A DNA stretch of 64,000 nt, taken from the NCBI RefSeq assembly GCF_000317245.1, contig NZ_AJLJ01000063.1, forward strand, positions 1-64,000, read 5' to 3'. Below the pieces are notes generated by a model. That model did not search any database. It worked only from the letters and a program-made list of their open reading frames with translations, and was not told where the DNA came from. The translations under genes were made by a program, and so were the position numbers. Source of the stretch: Fischerella muscicola SAG 1427-1 = PCC 73103. Its GTDB lineage: Bacteria > Cyanobacteriota > Cyanobacteriia > Cyanobacteriales > Nostocaceae. This document shows, piece by piece, positions 9,594 through 17,706 of this stretch (position 1 is the first letter of the stretch; the number at the start of each line of letters is the position of its first letter).

Positions 9594-10145
9594 TCAATAT
9601 TCTTTCCAACCATGCAAGGGGGCGATATTTTGAATTGCCTTTTCGATGATGGCTGGGGGAGCTACTGAGAGTAAAATACTAGGATAAACAGCCATACCCC
9701 ACTCAGGATGAACTAGGACACGGCATTTGTTTTCTATAATTGGATAACCGAGTAAAGCTTTGACGACAGCCGTGTCATCGTGAGGAACTATCCCCGGATG
9801 AGAAAGCAAAGGGTAGCCTGTGCGGGGGTCGATAAGGTCTGTGAAATAACCGCGATCGCGCAGATTAAAAGCCACATCCAAGCCAAACCTCATAAATTTT
9901 TCTCGTAATTTTTGTTTTTCCGCCTCAATTTCTGGCGTACTTACTATCATTTCGTAACTAGATTTTTGTAAAACAATTACCACCCACAAAAAAAGCTGAT
10001 GTTTCCAATCAGGTAATATCCGTTCGCAGTTGGCACAAATGTACTGACTCGGAGAATGAATTGAAATCTCAACCGCTTGTCCGCTTGTGCCAACCAAATT
10101 AATAGGATAGCCTGCAACAAAAGTGTTAAGCGTTGGATAGTTCAC
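9594..10145 (-). CDS. MMADHC-like protein (methylmalonic aciduria/homocystinuria type D family)
   Basis: A 183-residue cytoplasmic protein. The C-terminal ~115 residues resemble the nitroreductase-like core of animal MMADHC, the cobalamin trafficking protein. Key segments are EIEAEKQKLREKF, FNLRDRGYFTDLIDPRTG and CRVLVHPEWGMAVYPSI, which line up with EIEREVLLEKF, ALRAEGYWADFIDP and the CCKVIRHSLWGTHV region of the human protein as I remember it. The N-terminal part carries SIHSPSQYICANCERILPDW. The GTG at 10145 is the longest start; a start nearer VEISIHSPSQ would remove ~24 residues. A role in B12 handling is inference; cobalamin genes are not nearby. Confidence 0.75.
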   Translation of the reverse strand: MNYPTLNTFVAGYPINLVGTSGQAVEISIHSPSQYICANCERILPDWKHQLFLWVVIVLQKSSYEMIVSTPEIEAEKQKLREKFMRFGLDVAFNLRDRGYFTDLIDPRTGYPLLSHPGIVPHDDTAVVKALLGYPIIENKCRVLVHPEWGMAVYPSILLSVAPPAIIEKAIQNIAPLHGWKEY

Positions 10146-10365
10146 CTATTTTATTTTGTTTGTTTCAAGTTTTTTAATTTTTCCTTTGTATAGATGATAA
10201 CTCTGAAAGTTTCAAAAAAATCATCAAATATATATAAAAGAATAGTTATTTTTGCAGCTTTTATTAATTATTTATTATTTCTTAATCTTGTGGTTATATT
10301 TTCTTAACTTCTTATAAAGAGGGTTAGTAGTTAGTAGACACCACTAACCATTATCTATTAACAAA

Positions 10366-10572
10366 TTAATTTAGTTTCAAAGCATTGACTGGAACTTCAT
10401 CCCAGGAATCAACTGTCCGTAACTGCGCTACCCAACCTGCTTTTTTTTGTGTTTCAGTCAAGTTTTTCTTAAAAGACTTATGACACTCTTGGGCTTGGGA
10501 TTCATTACAGCAGGCTATGCAGGCATAAATCAAGCCAGATGGATCGATTTGCTCATTCACCCAAATAGTCAT
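10366..10572 (-). CDS. Small Cys-rich conserved-looking protein
   Basis: A 68-residue protein starting at the ATG at 10572 with GAGGGA upstream. It has an N-terminal MTIWVNEQIDPSG, a cysteine cluster CIACCNESQAQECH that could bind metal or form disulfides, and a C-terminal WVAQLRTVDSWDEVPVNAL. No signal peptide or membrane segment. I do not recognise a named family. The good ribosome-binding site and non-repetitive composition argue that it is a real gene. It stands alone, 220 nt upstream (in its direction) of the MMADHC-like gene. Confidence 0.65.
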   Translation of the reverse strand: MTIWVNEQIDPSGLIYACIACCNESQAQECHKSFKKNLTETQKKAGWVAQLRTVDSWDEVPVNALKLN

Positions 10573-10815
10573 GCTTTATTCCCTCAAAAAGTCAAGTTAA
10601 AAAATAACACGCTATCTTAGGATACTCTTTTTGAATTGTCATTGGTCATTAGTCATTGGTGAGGGTTTTAATATTGACTTTTGTTTTGTAACTGGCTTTT
10701 CAAAATTCAAAATATTTTTGGGAACGCCAAAGGTGTAAAAAATTTCTACATTGAGAGGAAGGACAAGGAAAGGGAGAAAATAGAAAACAACTAACCAATT
10801 ACAAATGACCAACTA

Positions 10816-11982
10816 TTAAAATACATCAGCAGGATCAACAGAATTTAACTTTCGCATTGTAGTAACTGCTGAAATCATACACATAGTTATTGTTAAAACA
10901 AATACAGTAATACCACGGTCAATAGTCATAAAAATGGGCAACATAGTAGCACTAGCAGCAACCTGATATAATCCTAATGAAACGAGAAATCCTGGTACGT
11001 AACCTAATACAGCTAGGAGTAAAGCTTCTTGAAGAAGGACTGCGATTAAATAGCGATCGCTATATCCAATTGCTTTGAGCATGGCATATTGTGGCAAGTG
11101 ATCGGCAATATCGGCATAAATAATCTGATAAACAATCACAATTCCCACAATAAAAGATACAATCACACCCAAACCAAAAACAAAACCTATCGGAGTTGTT
11201 TTTGCCCAATAAGCTTTTTCTAGCTGGGCAAATTTTTCATTACTAAGAACCATCACATCATCAGGTAAATCATTTATTAAACTTTGGGCAACTTGTTGTG
11301 GATATGCATCTGGTTGTAACTTAATTAGACCAATCTCAATCTGCTGTGGATGATGATTGGGGAATAAATGCAAAAAAGTTGAATCACTGGTAATCACATT
11401 TCCATAGGCACCAAATGATGCACCCAAAGTAAATAAACCTACAACCCGGACATTCACATCATTTAATTCAGTTTCTAGAATTGCTTGTTGTTGGAACAAA
11501 GTAGCGATGGGGCCAAACTCTGGTAAAGAACCTTGATCAAACAACACCGTATTCAATTTTTGCAACTGACTGCGGTTTTGCTCAACTTCAGGAAATTTGA
11601 ATGCAGCGGTTCTTGGGTCTGTGCCAAATACTAGAATAGTTTGCAAACGGCGTGTTTGGGGATTTCTCCATTTTCCGTAACCCATATAAAGCGGACTTAC
11701 CGACTCTACCCCTTTAAATCCTAACGCCTGATATAATCGTTCCCTAGTAAAACTTTTGACTGAATATACACTTTTAAAATGGGAACTCACCATTACTAAA
11801 TCTGTATCTAAACTTCTCTGTGGTGCTGTAGAACTGTTAAATAATGAAGCCTCAAATCCCATCTGAGCGCAGATCATGATATTTGCAAAGGCAATACCCA
11901 CCACCGCCACTGCCAAACGAGTCTTCTGTTTTATTAGCTGTCGCCATGCTAGGAAGATTGTACGAAAATATTTGCGAAGCAT
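10816..11982 (-). CDS. DevC-type ABC transporter permease
   Basis: A 388-residue FtsX/MacB-like permease. TM1 is at ~20-40 (LAVAVVGIAFANIMICAQMGF), a large extracytoplasmic domain spans ~50-255, and three C-terminal TM segments are at about 262-290, 312-340 and 350-375. It ends NSVDPADVF as DevC proteins do. DevBCA transporters export heterocyst glycolipids or other envelope material through a TolC-like channel. Here neither the membrane-fusion subunit (DevB) nor the ATPase (DevA) lies next to it, so it is an orphan in this window. The start at 11982 gives MLRKYFRTIFLAWRQL, a typical cytoplasmic N-terminus. Substrate unknown. Confidence 0.88.
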   Translation of the reverse strand: MLRKYFRTIFLAWRQLIKQKTRLAVAVVGIAFANIMICAQMGFEASLFNSSTAPQRSLDTDLVMVSSHFKSVYSVKSFTRERLYQALGFKGVESVSPLYMGYGKWRNPQTRRLQTILVFGTDPRTAAFKFPEVEQNRSQLQKLNTVLFDQGSLPEFGPIATLFQQQAILETELNDVNVRVVGLFTLGASFGAYGNVITSDSTFLHLFPNHHPQQIEIGLIKLQPDAYPQQVAQSLINDLPDDVMVLSNEKFAQLEKAYWAKTTPIGFVFGLGVIVSFIVGIVIVYQIIYADIADHLPQYAMLKAIGYSDRYLIAVLLQEALLLAVLGYVPGFLVSLGLYQVAASATMLPIFMTIDRGITVFVLTITMCMISAVTTMRKLNSVDPADVF

Positions 11983-12197
11983 TACCAGAGTCCTTGGGCA
12001 AGTCCTCTAATATATCTCTGGCAAAAGTGATTCAAAACCGGAGAAAAGAAGATGATCTTCAAGCTGTTCCCTGTTCCCATTCCCAGTTCCCAGTTTCCAA
12101 TTCCCTGACCTCCACGAATGAATTTAATTTTGCCTAGCCACTTAATGCGTCAACCTCTGCGACCCTCTGCGTTTAAAAATAAACTCAAATATTTGAG

Positions 12198-12323
12198 ATG
12201 CTCCCAACAGTTCAGTATCAAGGGCGATCGCTCACTTACCAACTACTTTTGACCACACCCACCCAAGGCAATACCCCTATGTTACTCGACCGTGTTTACC
12301 TCGAATATTGTAATTGCTCGTAG
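12198..12323 (+). pseudogene. Possible N-terminal relic of an alpha/beta-hydrolase-like gene
   Basis: An open frame of 41 codons from the ATG at 12198. Its first 30 residues (VQYQGRSLTYQLLL, then NTPMLL) have the strand-turn-strand look of an alpha/beta-hydrolase N-terminus. After that the frame runs into the antisense end of the nucleotidyltransferase gene and stops. The rest of 11983-12295 holds only short CCC-rich repeats. Weak call. Confidence 0.22.
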
Positions 12324-12901
12324 TCTTGTGGTGTATCAATATCTATTACACCTGCTGCAAAGGAAACGGGAAAGACTAAGTGGCTGTATTTTTTGATAAC
12401 TTCTTTTGCTCCAGCAGCAACGTTTAAACTAATAAGTTCAGAAAAGAATTTGCGGCTAAAAAGGGCAGGTACGCCTAATATTCCAGCATACTCAGAAGCA
12501 ACAATTGGTTGAAGAGTGGTATGATAAGCTTCCACCAATTGATTGACAACATCAACACAAACAAATGGCTGATCACAAAGTAACAATACTACTGCTTCTA
12601 TATTTTCACTGCTGTCATTAGGTGCATTTATACCAACTCGAATTGAAGCTCCCATTCCCAAATGCCACTCTTGGTTTTCTACCACTACAACTGGAAGCTG
12701 GTTCACTTCATTGTGTATTTGTTCGGCATAAGCTCCTAACACTACTATCATAGGTTCGCAAACTGAAGCAAGAGCAACTTCTGTGGTGTGACGTAACAAG
12801 CTACGTCCTTTAAATTGTAATAGTTGTTTCGGCGTACCCATACGTGTTGATGCGCCTGCTGCAAGAATGATTGTGCCAACCTTTGGCAGCGAGTTTTTCA
12901 T
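12296..12901 (-). CDS. Molybdenum cofactor nucleotidyltransferase, MocA-like
   Basis: A 201-residue NTP-transferase. The nucleotide-binding signature LAAGASTRMGTPKQLL is at residues ~14-29, the metal-binding Asp in LLCDQPFV at ~109, and a C-terminal DIDTPQDY at ~190. The family includes MobA (GTP), MocA (CTP) and NboR-type proteins. The context with an XdhC chaperone and an aldehyde-oxidase-like molybdoenzyme argues for MocA, which makes the cytidine dinucleotide form (MCD) used by the PaoABC family. Its ATG at 12901 overlaps the upstream xdhC-like stop by four bases (ATGA), so the two are translationally coupled. Confidence 0.85.
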   Translation of the reverse strand: MKNSLPKVGTIILAAGASTRMGTPKQLLQFKGRSLLRHTTEVALASVCEPMIVVLGAYAEQIHNEVNQLPVVVVENQEWHLGMGASIRVGINAPNDSSENIEAVVLLLCDQPFVCVDVVNQLVEAYHTTLQPIVASEYAGILGVPALFSRKFFSELISLNVAAGAKEVIKKYSHLVFPVSFAAGVIDIDTPQDYEQLQYSR

Positions 12902-14082
12902 ACGTTAATGTTTTGGCGATTTAACTTGATAAGCTGTTGCGCTTTTAATTTACTTTGCACGCTTGATTCGTTACATTGATGGTGAATTGGTCCAATTCTA
13001 TCTCTTAACAACCCGCCTGAACGGTTGGCAAGAACAGCCTGAATTTCTGCCACGATGGAAAGTGCAACTTCCACAGGTGTATCAGCCCCAATGTCAATAC
13101 CAACAGGAGCATACAAGCGGCTAAGTTGTTCTTGGGTATAAACTGCTCTTTGCAAGTGTAAATCTTGTAGTAATTCTGCGGTTCTGCTTTTTGGACCAAG
13201 AACTCCTATATAGCGAACAACAGACGGTAGAAGCATTTTCAGGTGTTCGCGATCGTGGAAGTAGTTATGAGTCATCACAAGCGCTACTGTATTTTCGTCC
13301 AGTAAAATGTGTTTATTGGCAGCATTTGGAGCAGTATAGATTAGATTATCCGCAACTGGAAATCGCTCTGGCGTTAAGTATGTAGGTCGGTGATCAACTA
13401 CACTCACATGCCAGCCTAACTCTTTAGCAAAACGTGCAACCGGGATAGCATCTTGTCCTGCACCAAAAATAACTAATGGTGTCGGTGGTTTGATAACTTC
13501 GATAAATACTTCCACACAACCCGTCTCAAGCTGATAAGTTTTAACGATTGACCTTTGCTCGTGCAAAGCTGTTTGAGCATCGATAATTACAGCCTGAGTT
13601 AAATTAGCATCTGCAATTTCATTAATGGGAACTTTATCTTGGTTTAGTACTAAATGATTTCCGATTTTTGCCTGCACTTTACCTTCTGTGGAAAACACAG
13701 TTGCTAGAACACCTGGCTTGTTGTCACGCAAGCACTCGCAAATCAATGTTATCTGTTCATCCAAAGGCTCAATCAGAATATAAACTGCGCCATTGCAACC
13801 AAGCCCAAGCGCCCAAATAATCTCCTCTGTGACTGTTGGGTCATACTTGACTAAAATTGGTTCGCTGGAAACCATTACTTGTTTGGCGTGTTCAAAAACG
13901 TCACTTTCCAAACAGCCTCCACTAACAGTACCTACCATCTCACCATCTTCCGTCATCAGCATTCTTGCGCCTGGTCGGCGGTAAGTAGAACCTTTGGTTT
14001 TTACAACTGTGGCAAGGGCAACGGTTTGACCGCGATTTTTGATTGCAAGGAAGGCGGTAATAATATCTTGAAGTTCTTTCAT
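12898..14082 (-). CDS. XdhC/CoxI-family molybdoenzyme maturation factor
   Basis: A 394-residue protein of the XdhC family, which binds the molybdenum cofactor, helps add the terminal sulfido ligand and inserts it into the target enzyme. The N-terminal XdhC_CoxI domain shows VVKTKGSTYRRPGARM (residues ~24-39) and GGCLESDVF (~55-63). The C-terminal XdhC_C Rossmann domain has VIFGAGQDAIPVARFAKELG (~204-223) and MTHNYFHDREHL. It follows the oxidase subunits on the same strand after a 500-base scar and overlaps the MocA-like gene by ATGA. By position it is the PaoD equivalent. It looks intact. Confidence 0.9.
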   Translation of the reverse strand: MKELQDIITAFLAIKNRGQTVALATVVKTKGSTYRRPGARMLMTEDGEMVGTVSGGCLESDVFEHAKQVMVSSEPILVKYDPTVTEEIIWALGLGCNGAVYILIEPLDEQITLICECLRDNKPGVLATVFSTEGKVQAKIGNHLVLNQDKVPINEIADANLTQAVIIDAQTALHEQRSIVKTYQLETGCVEVFIEVIKPPTPLVIFGAGQDAIPVARFAKELGWHVSVVDHRPTYLTPERFPVADNLIYTAPNAANKHILLDENTVALVMTHNYFHDREHLKMLLPSVVRYIGVLGPKSRTAELLQDLHLQRAVYTQEQLSRLYAPVGIDIGADTPVEVALSIVAEIQAVLANRSGGLLRDRIGPIHHQCNESSVQSKLKAQQLIKLNRQNINV

Positions 14083-14158
14083 AATTAGGAATTAGATCAA
14101 TTTACATTGAGCTTGCATATATGTATAGATGTCAAGGGTGAAACTGGATAGCACAAAA

Positions 14159-14313
14159 ATGGCACGTAGGCTAGAACTGGAAATCACACAGAGTGCAGAG
14201 TATTTAGAGAAAACGCTAAAACATACAAGGAGTGCCAGCCAGAAAGAACGGCTGCAAATGCTTTGGTGGTTCAAAATAGGACAAGTGCGATCGCACAGTG
14301 AACTAGCGACCGG
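14159..14313 (+). pseudogene. IS630-family transposase remnant (N-terminal HTH only)
   Basis: About 52 codons starting with MARRLELEITQSAEYLE, then SQKERLQMLWWFKIGQ and SHSELA. This is the N-terminal helix-turn-helix of cyanobacterial IS630 transposases. The frame then passes directly into antisense of the xdhC relic at 14317, so the DDE domain is gone. The deletion joint lies near 14313. Confidence 0.6.
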
Positions 14314-14316
14314 ATT

Positions 14317-14404
14317 GTGTCATCAGCATTCGAGCACCAGGTTTGCGATAGGTTGAACCCTGAGTCTTTACCACAGTGAAAGACATCCGCAGAACCATTG
14401 CCAT
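14317..14404 (-). pseudogene. Relic of a second xdhC-like gene
   Basis: Read on the minus strand from the ATG at 14404, this piece encodes TVVKTQGSTYRKPGARMLMT. The intact xdhC-like gene has TVVKTKGSTYRRPGARMLMT, a match at 18 of 20 positions. The homology ends where the IS630 remnant begins. It is a broken duplicate or the leftover of a displaced maturation gene. Confidence 0.75.
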
Positions 14405-14425
14405 AAACTTGCCCTGAAGCTGCTA

Positions 14426-14580
14426 GGGTGTTGACTCTGTGCCTTTTTAGGGGGTCAAAATTCATGTATAATATGTGGTGCTTATTTGAGCAAAAGTCTA
14501 TGTAGCATAGACTTTGCGCTCGCAGGGACACAAAAGTTGCATGAACCAAAAATGGGGAAATTTCATCAAAGTCAACACCC
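14426..14580. mobile_element. 155-bp MITE with 11-bp inverted ends and TA duplication (IS630 type)
   Basis: The perfect terminal inverted repeats GGGTGTTGACT (14426-14436) and AGTCAACACCC (14570-14580) are each flanked by TA (14424-14425 and 14581-14582), the target duplication typical of IS630/mariner elements. The interior has no transposase frame and contains a smaller hairpin around AAAGTCTATGTAGCATAGACTTT (14492-14514). Confidence 0.72.
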
Positions 14581-14599
14581 TACCCCTGCTCTGCTGCCT

Positions 14600-16714
14600 T
14601 TAGATCAACTTGTCAGGTGTAATAGGTAAATCGCGGATGCGCTTACCTGTAGCATGGTAAACTGCATTGGCGATCGCTGCTGAAACACCTGTAATGCCAA
14701 TTTCGCCTACACCTCTTACGCCTGCTGGGTTGAAGTTGAGGTCTGGTTCGCCGACGAAAGCTACTTGAATGCGAGGAATATCTGCGTGAGCTGGGAAGTG
14801 ATAGGTGGCAAGGTCATAAACCACGGGATAGCCAATGTTTGGATCGAGGTGGCATTCTTCCATTAAAGCTTGCCCGATACCCATGATCACACCACCACGT
14901 ACTTGACTCGCTGCTGTCTTAGAGTTGATGACTTGCCCGATATCCATCACCGACACCCAACGCGTCACCTGCAAACGTCCGATTTCTTCATCGACGCTGA
15001 CTTCACAAAAATGTGCGCCCCAAGACTGGAACGCCCATTTCTTCGCTTCATTACCAGGCGCAGAAGATGCTGTGGCTTCAATTGCTGCCCGGCCAGACTG
15101 ACGGAGAGTTGCAAACGCCTCTTGTGCGGTCTTAGCATTAGCAGTTTTCAGAACTTGCTGACAAGCTGACATGACCGCCGGAACGAGAGATGCTGTCATC
15201 TGGGAACCACCCGCCAAGCCTCCATCTGGTAGCAACGAGTCGCCCAACTCCACCTGTACCTGTTCGACGGGTAGCCCCAATGCCTCTGCTGCTGTGACAG
15301 CAACAACGGTATATGCACCAGTACCCATATCGTTTCCTGCCGTGAGCAGATGGGCAGTACCGTCTGGTAGCAGCCGTACCTTGACTGATGCGGCAGTCCG
15401 TAAGCCAGGGAAGGTTGATGCCGCCATCCCCCAACCAACGAGTTTGCCATCGCGCGTCAAAGAACGCGGCTGTTTTGGTCTGTCTTTCCAACCAAATTGC
15501 TCCGCACCAACCCGCAAACAGTCAGCAAAATGCTTGGCTGAAAATGGTTGACCCTTACGCTGGTGTTCCTTAGCTTCGTTTTTAAGGCGTAGTTCCACTG
15601 GGTCAATCTTTAGCATCCAGGCTAGTTCGTCCATCGCCGACTCTAGTGCCCACATACCGGGATTTTCTCCTGGGCCACGCATGAATGTTGGTGTGCCAAT
15701 GTTCAGTACTGCCAGTTCCTGCTTCAGTTGCAGATTCGGCGCTGTATACATAACTGGCGTCACCCCTGTACAGGGTTCTGTGAAGACATCCACTGGTGAA
15801 GTGCAGGATTTCACCTCGTGGGCGATCGCACTTAATTTACCATCAGCAGTTGCTCCTAAACGAATAGTTTGCTCAGTTTCGGAGCGGTGTCCTGTATTCG
15901 CTGTCATTTGCCGACGGCTGAGGACGACTTTGAGAGGACGCTGGAGTTTACGGGCAGCCGCAGCACAGAGAATGCCGTGGGGCCAAGGGAAAGCTTTAGA
16001 GCCAAAAGCTCCACCCAGGAAAGGTGTGACGACGCGAACCCGCTCAGATGGGAGTCCGAATAGTTCCGCATAAGTGCGCTGAGTTGCGAACACCCACTGA
16101 GACGGCTCGTAAACAGTGAGTGAGTTTGCATCTTGCCAGTGGGCAATGATGGCATGGGGTTCCATCGCCGCGTGCATTTCGGTGGAAGTCTTGTAGGTGG
16201 CTGTCAGTTTTGTTGTTGCACTCGCCACCCCTGTGGCAAAATTCCCCTTTTCAAAATTTAGTTCTTCACCAAACTGGGGTGGAGGCTCTTTGAAAGAGGC
16301 TTTTGTGGCATCCACGAGTGGTTTTTGGGTTGCGTACTCCACCTTGACCAAATGCGCCGCGTCACGCGCCCGCTCGAAGGTGTCTGCTACTACTAAGCCG
16401 ATAATTTGCCCTGCATAGTGAATTTTATCATCCGACAACGGCAGACGCGCCTCGTAGATTTTCGAGGTCATAAAGTCGTTAGTTGGCATAAATACTTTGG
16501 GCAAGTTTTTATGCGTGAAAACAGTGATTACCCCTGATGCCTTTTCTGCCGCCCTAGTGTCGATGCTCTTAATTTGCCCATTAGCAATGCTGGCGGTGAC
16601 AAGATAACCGTGAACCAGACCCGGAATTTGATGTTCTGCGGCGTAGGTTGCTGTGCCTGTAACCTTTGCTCGTCCATCCTTGCGGTTGACGGCAGTCCCA
16701 ATTACTTTGTTCAT
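14600..16714 (-). CDS. paoC: Aldehyde oxidase/xanthine dehydrogenase family molybdopterin-binding subunit
   Basis: The 704-residue large subunit of a molybdenum hydroxylase; the family oxidises aldehydes or N-heterocycles using water. The N-terminal Ald_Xan_dh domain begins GTAVNRKDGRAKVTGTATYA. Cofactor-binding segments include FLGGAFGSKAFPWPHGILCA and the switch region FMRGPGENPGMWALE. The catalytic Glu is in GVRGVGEIGITG near residue 669-680. The start ATG at 16714 overlaps the FAD-subunit stop by four bases. The gene order Fe-S, FAD, Mo matches E. coli paoABC (yagTSR). The enzyme should be periplasmic because its small subunit carries a Tat signal. The natural substrate cannot be told from sequence. 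Confidence 0.92.
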   Translation of the reverse strand: MNKVIGTAVNRKDGRAKVTGTATYAAEHQIPGLVHGYLVTASIANGQIKSIDTRAAEKASGVITVFTHKNLPKVFMPTNDFMTSKIYEARLPLSDDKIHYAGQIIGLVVADTFERARDAAHLVKVEYATQKPLVDATKASFKEPPPQFGEELNFEKGNFATGVASATTKLTATYKTSTEMHAAMEPHAIIAHWQDANSLTVYEPSQWVFATQRTYAELFGLPSERVRVVTPFLGGAFGSKAFPWPHGILCAAAARKLQRPLKVVLSRRQMTANTGHRSETEQTIRLGATADGKLSAIAHEVKSCTSPVDVFTEPCTGVTPVMYTAPNLQLKQELAVLNIGTPTFMRGPGENPGMWALESAMDELAWMLKIDPVELRLKNEAKEHQRKGQPFSAKHFADCLRVGAEQFGWKDRPKQPRSLTRDGKLVGWGMAASTFPGLRTAASVKVRLLPDGTAHLLTAGNDMGTGAYTVVAVTAAEALGLPVEQVQVELGDSLLPDGGLAGGSQMTASLVPAVMSACQQVLKTANAKTAQEAFATLRQSGRAAIEATASSAPGNEAKKWAFQSWGAHFCEVSVDEEIGRLQVTRWVSVMDIGQVINSKTAASQVRGGVIMGIGQALMEECHLDPNIGYPVVYDLATYHFPAHADIPRIQVAFVGEPDLNFNPAGVRGVGEIGITGVSAAIANAVYHATGKRIRDLPITPDKLI

Positions 16715-17706
16715 GCTACGCCTCCTCCTTTGGCTGAAACCGCGAGTGCGCGGCGAATTGCCCGCTTTACCAAGTCAACTTTGAAACTGTTGTGAGTTAA
16801 TGGCTTGGCTCCTTGCAGGGCAATTTCTGCCGCCTGTTGAAAGGTTGCAGTATTGGCAGTTTTACCAATTAAAAACTTTTCTGCTTCCTTTGGTCGCCAA
16901 GGTTTATGGGCTACGCCACCCATAGCCAAGCGCACATTCTTAATCTGCCCGCCCGCCAAGTCAACCGCAGCTGCTACAGAGACTAACGCAAAAGCATAGG
17001 AAGTGCGATCGCGTAACTTTAAATAAACTCCTGATTTGGCAAACGGCACTGGGGGAACAATCACAGAGGTAATCAACTCACCTGGCTCTAAGTTTGTATC
17101 TCGCTGAGGTGTGTTTCCTGGTAGTCGGTGAAAGTCTGTGAATGGTATCTGTCGCTTACCCTTGGGGCCTTCCACTACAACAACAGTATCCAGAGCAGCA
17201 AGAGAGACACACATATCCGAGGGTTGAACTGCTACGCATTGGTCACTGGCCCCAAGGATGGCGTGCATCCGGTTGATGCCCGTTGCTGCCGGACAGCCGC
17301 TTCCCGGTTGCCGTTTGTTGCAAGGAAAAGCAGTATCGTAATAGTAGGGACAGCGAGTGCGTTGTAGTAGGTTACCCCCTACAGTTGCCATATTGCGGAT
17401 TTGCTGAGACGCACCAGCGAGAATCGCACGGGACAGTATTGGATAATCGCGGCGAACATCCGCATGGTCTGCCAGTGCTGTGTTAGTTACCAGCGCTCCA
17501 ATGCTCAGACCACCCCCACTTGTCCGTTCAATGCGCTTCATCTCTAATCGAGAGATATCGATAAGTTGCGATGGCTCATCTAAGAAGACTTTGAGACGGT
17601 CAACCAGATTTGTACCGCCTGCAATCAATATCGCATTTTGGTCATTCGTTGCCCGTTGAACCGCATCTTTCACAGAGGTAGCACGGATGTAAGTGAAGTT
17701 GTTCAT
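16711..17706 (-). CDS. paoB: FAD-binding subunit of the aldehyde oxidase, with extra Fe-S cysteines
   Basis: A 331-residue CO-dehydrogenase flavoprotein-type subunit. FAD-binding motifs are ILIAGGTNLVDRLK (residues ~27-40) and ATVGGNLLQRT (~111-121). Right after the second comes RCPYYYDTAFPCNKRQPGSG followed by a further Cys. This cysteine insert is characteristic of the PaoB/YagS and 4-hydroxybenzoyl-CoA reductase types, where it binds an additional [4Fe-4S] cluster. The C-terminal CO_deh_flav_C domain spans ~220-325. It passes electrons from the Fe-S subunit to the acceptor via FAD. ATGA overlaps on both sides mark tight translational coupling. Confidence 0.92.
   Translation of the reverse strand: MNNFTYIRATSVKDAVQRATNDQNAILIAGGTNLVDRLKVFLDEPSQLIDISRLEMKRIERTSGGGLSIGALVTNTALADHADVRRDYPILSRAILAGASQQIRNMATVGGNLLQRTRCPYYYDTAFPCNKRQPGSGCPAATGINRMHAILGASDQCVAVQPSDMCVSLAALDTVVVVEGPKGKRQIPFTDFHRLPGNTPQRDTNLEPGELITSVIVPPVPFAKSGVYLKLRDRTSYAFALVSVAAAVDLAGGQIKNVRLAMGGVAHKPWRPKEAEKFLIGKTANTATFQQAAEIALQGAKPLTHNSFKVDLVKRAIRRALAVSAKGGGVA

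Noticed and set aside
14271..14549. 92-codon minus-strand frame across the scar before paoC
   Set aside because: It spans a MITE end, the xdhC relic in the wrong frame and the IS630 remnant; not a gene.
14870..16795. Several open plus-strand frames opposite paoC and paoB
   Set aside because: Overlap strongly conserved coding sequence and have no family features; GC-richer genes leave long antisense frames.
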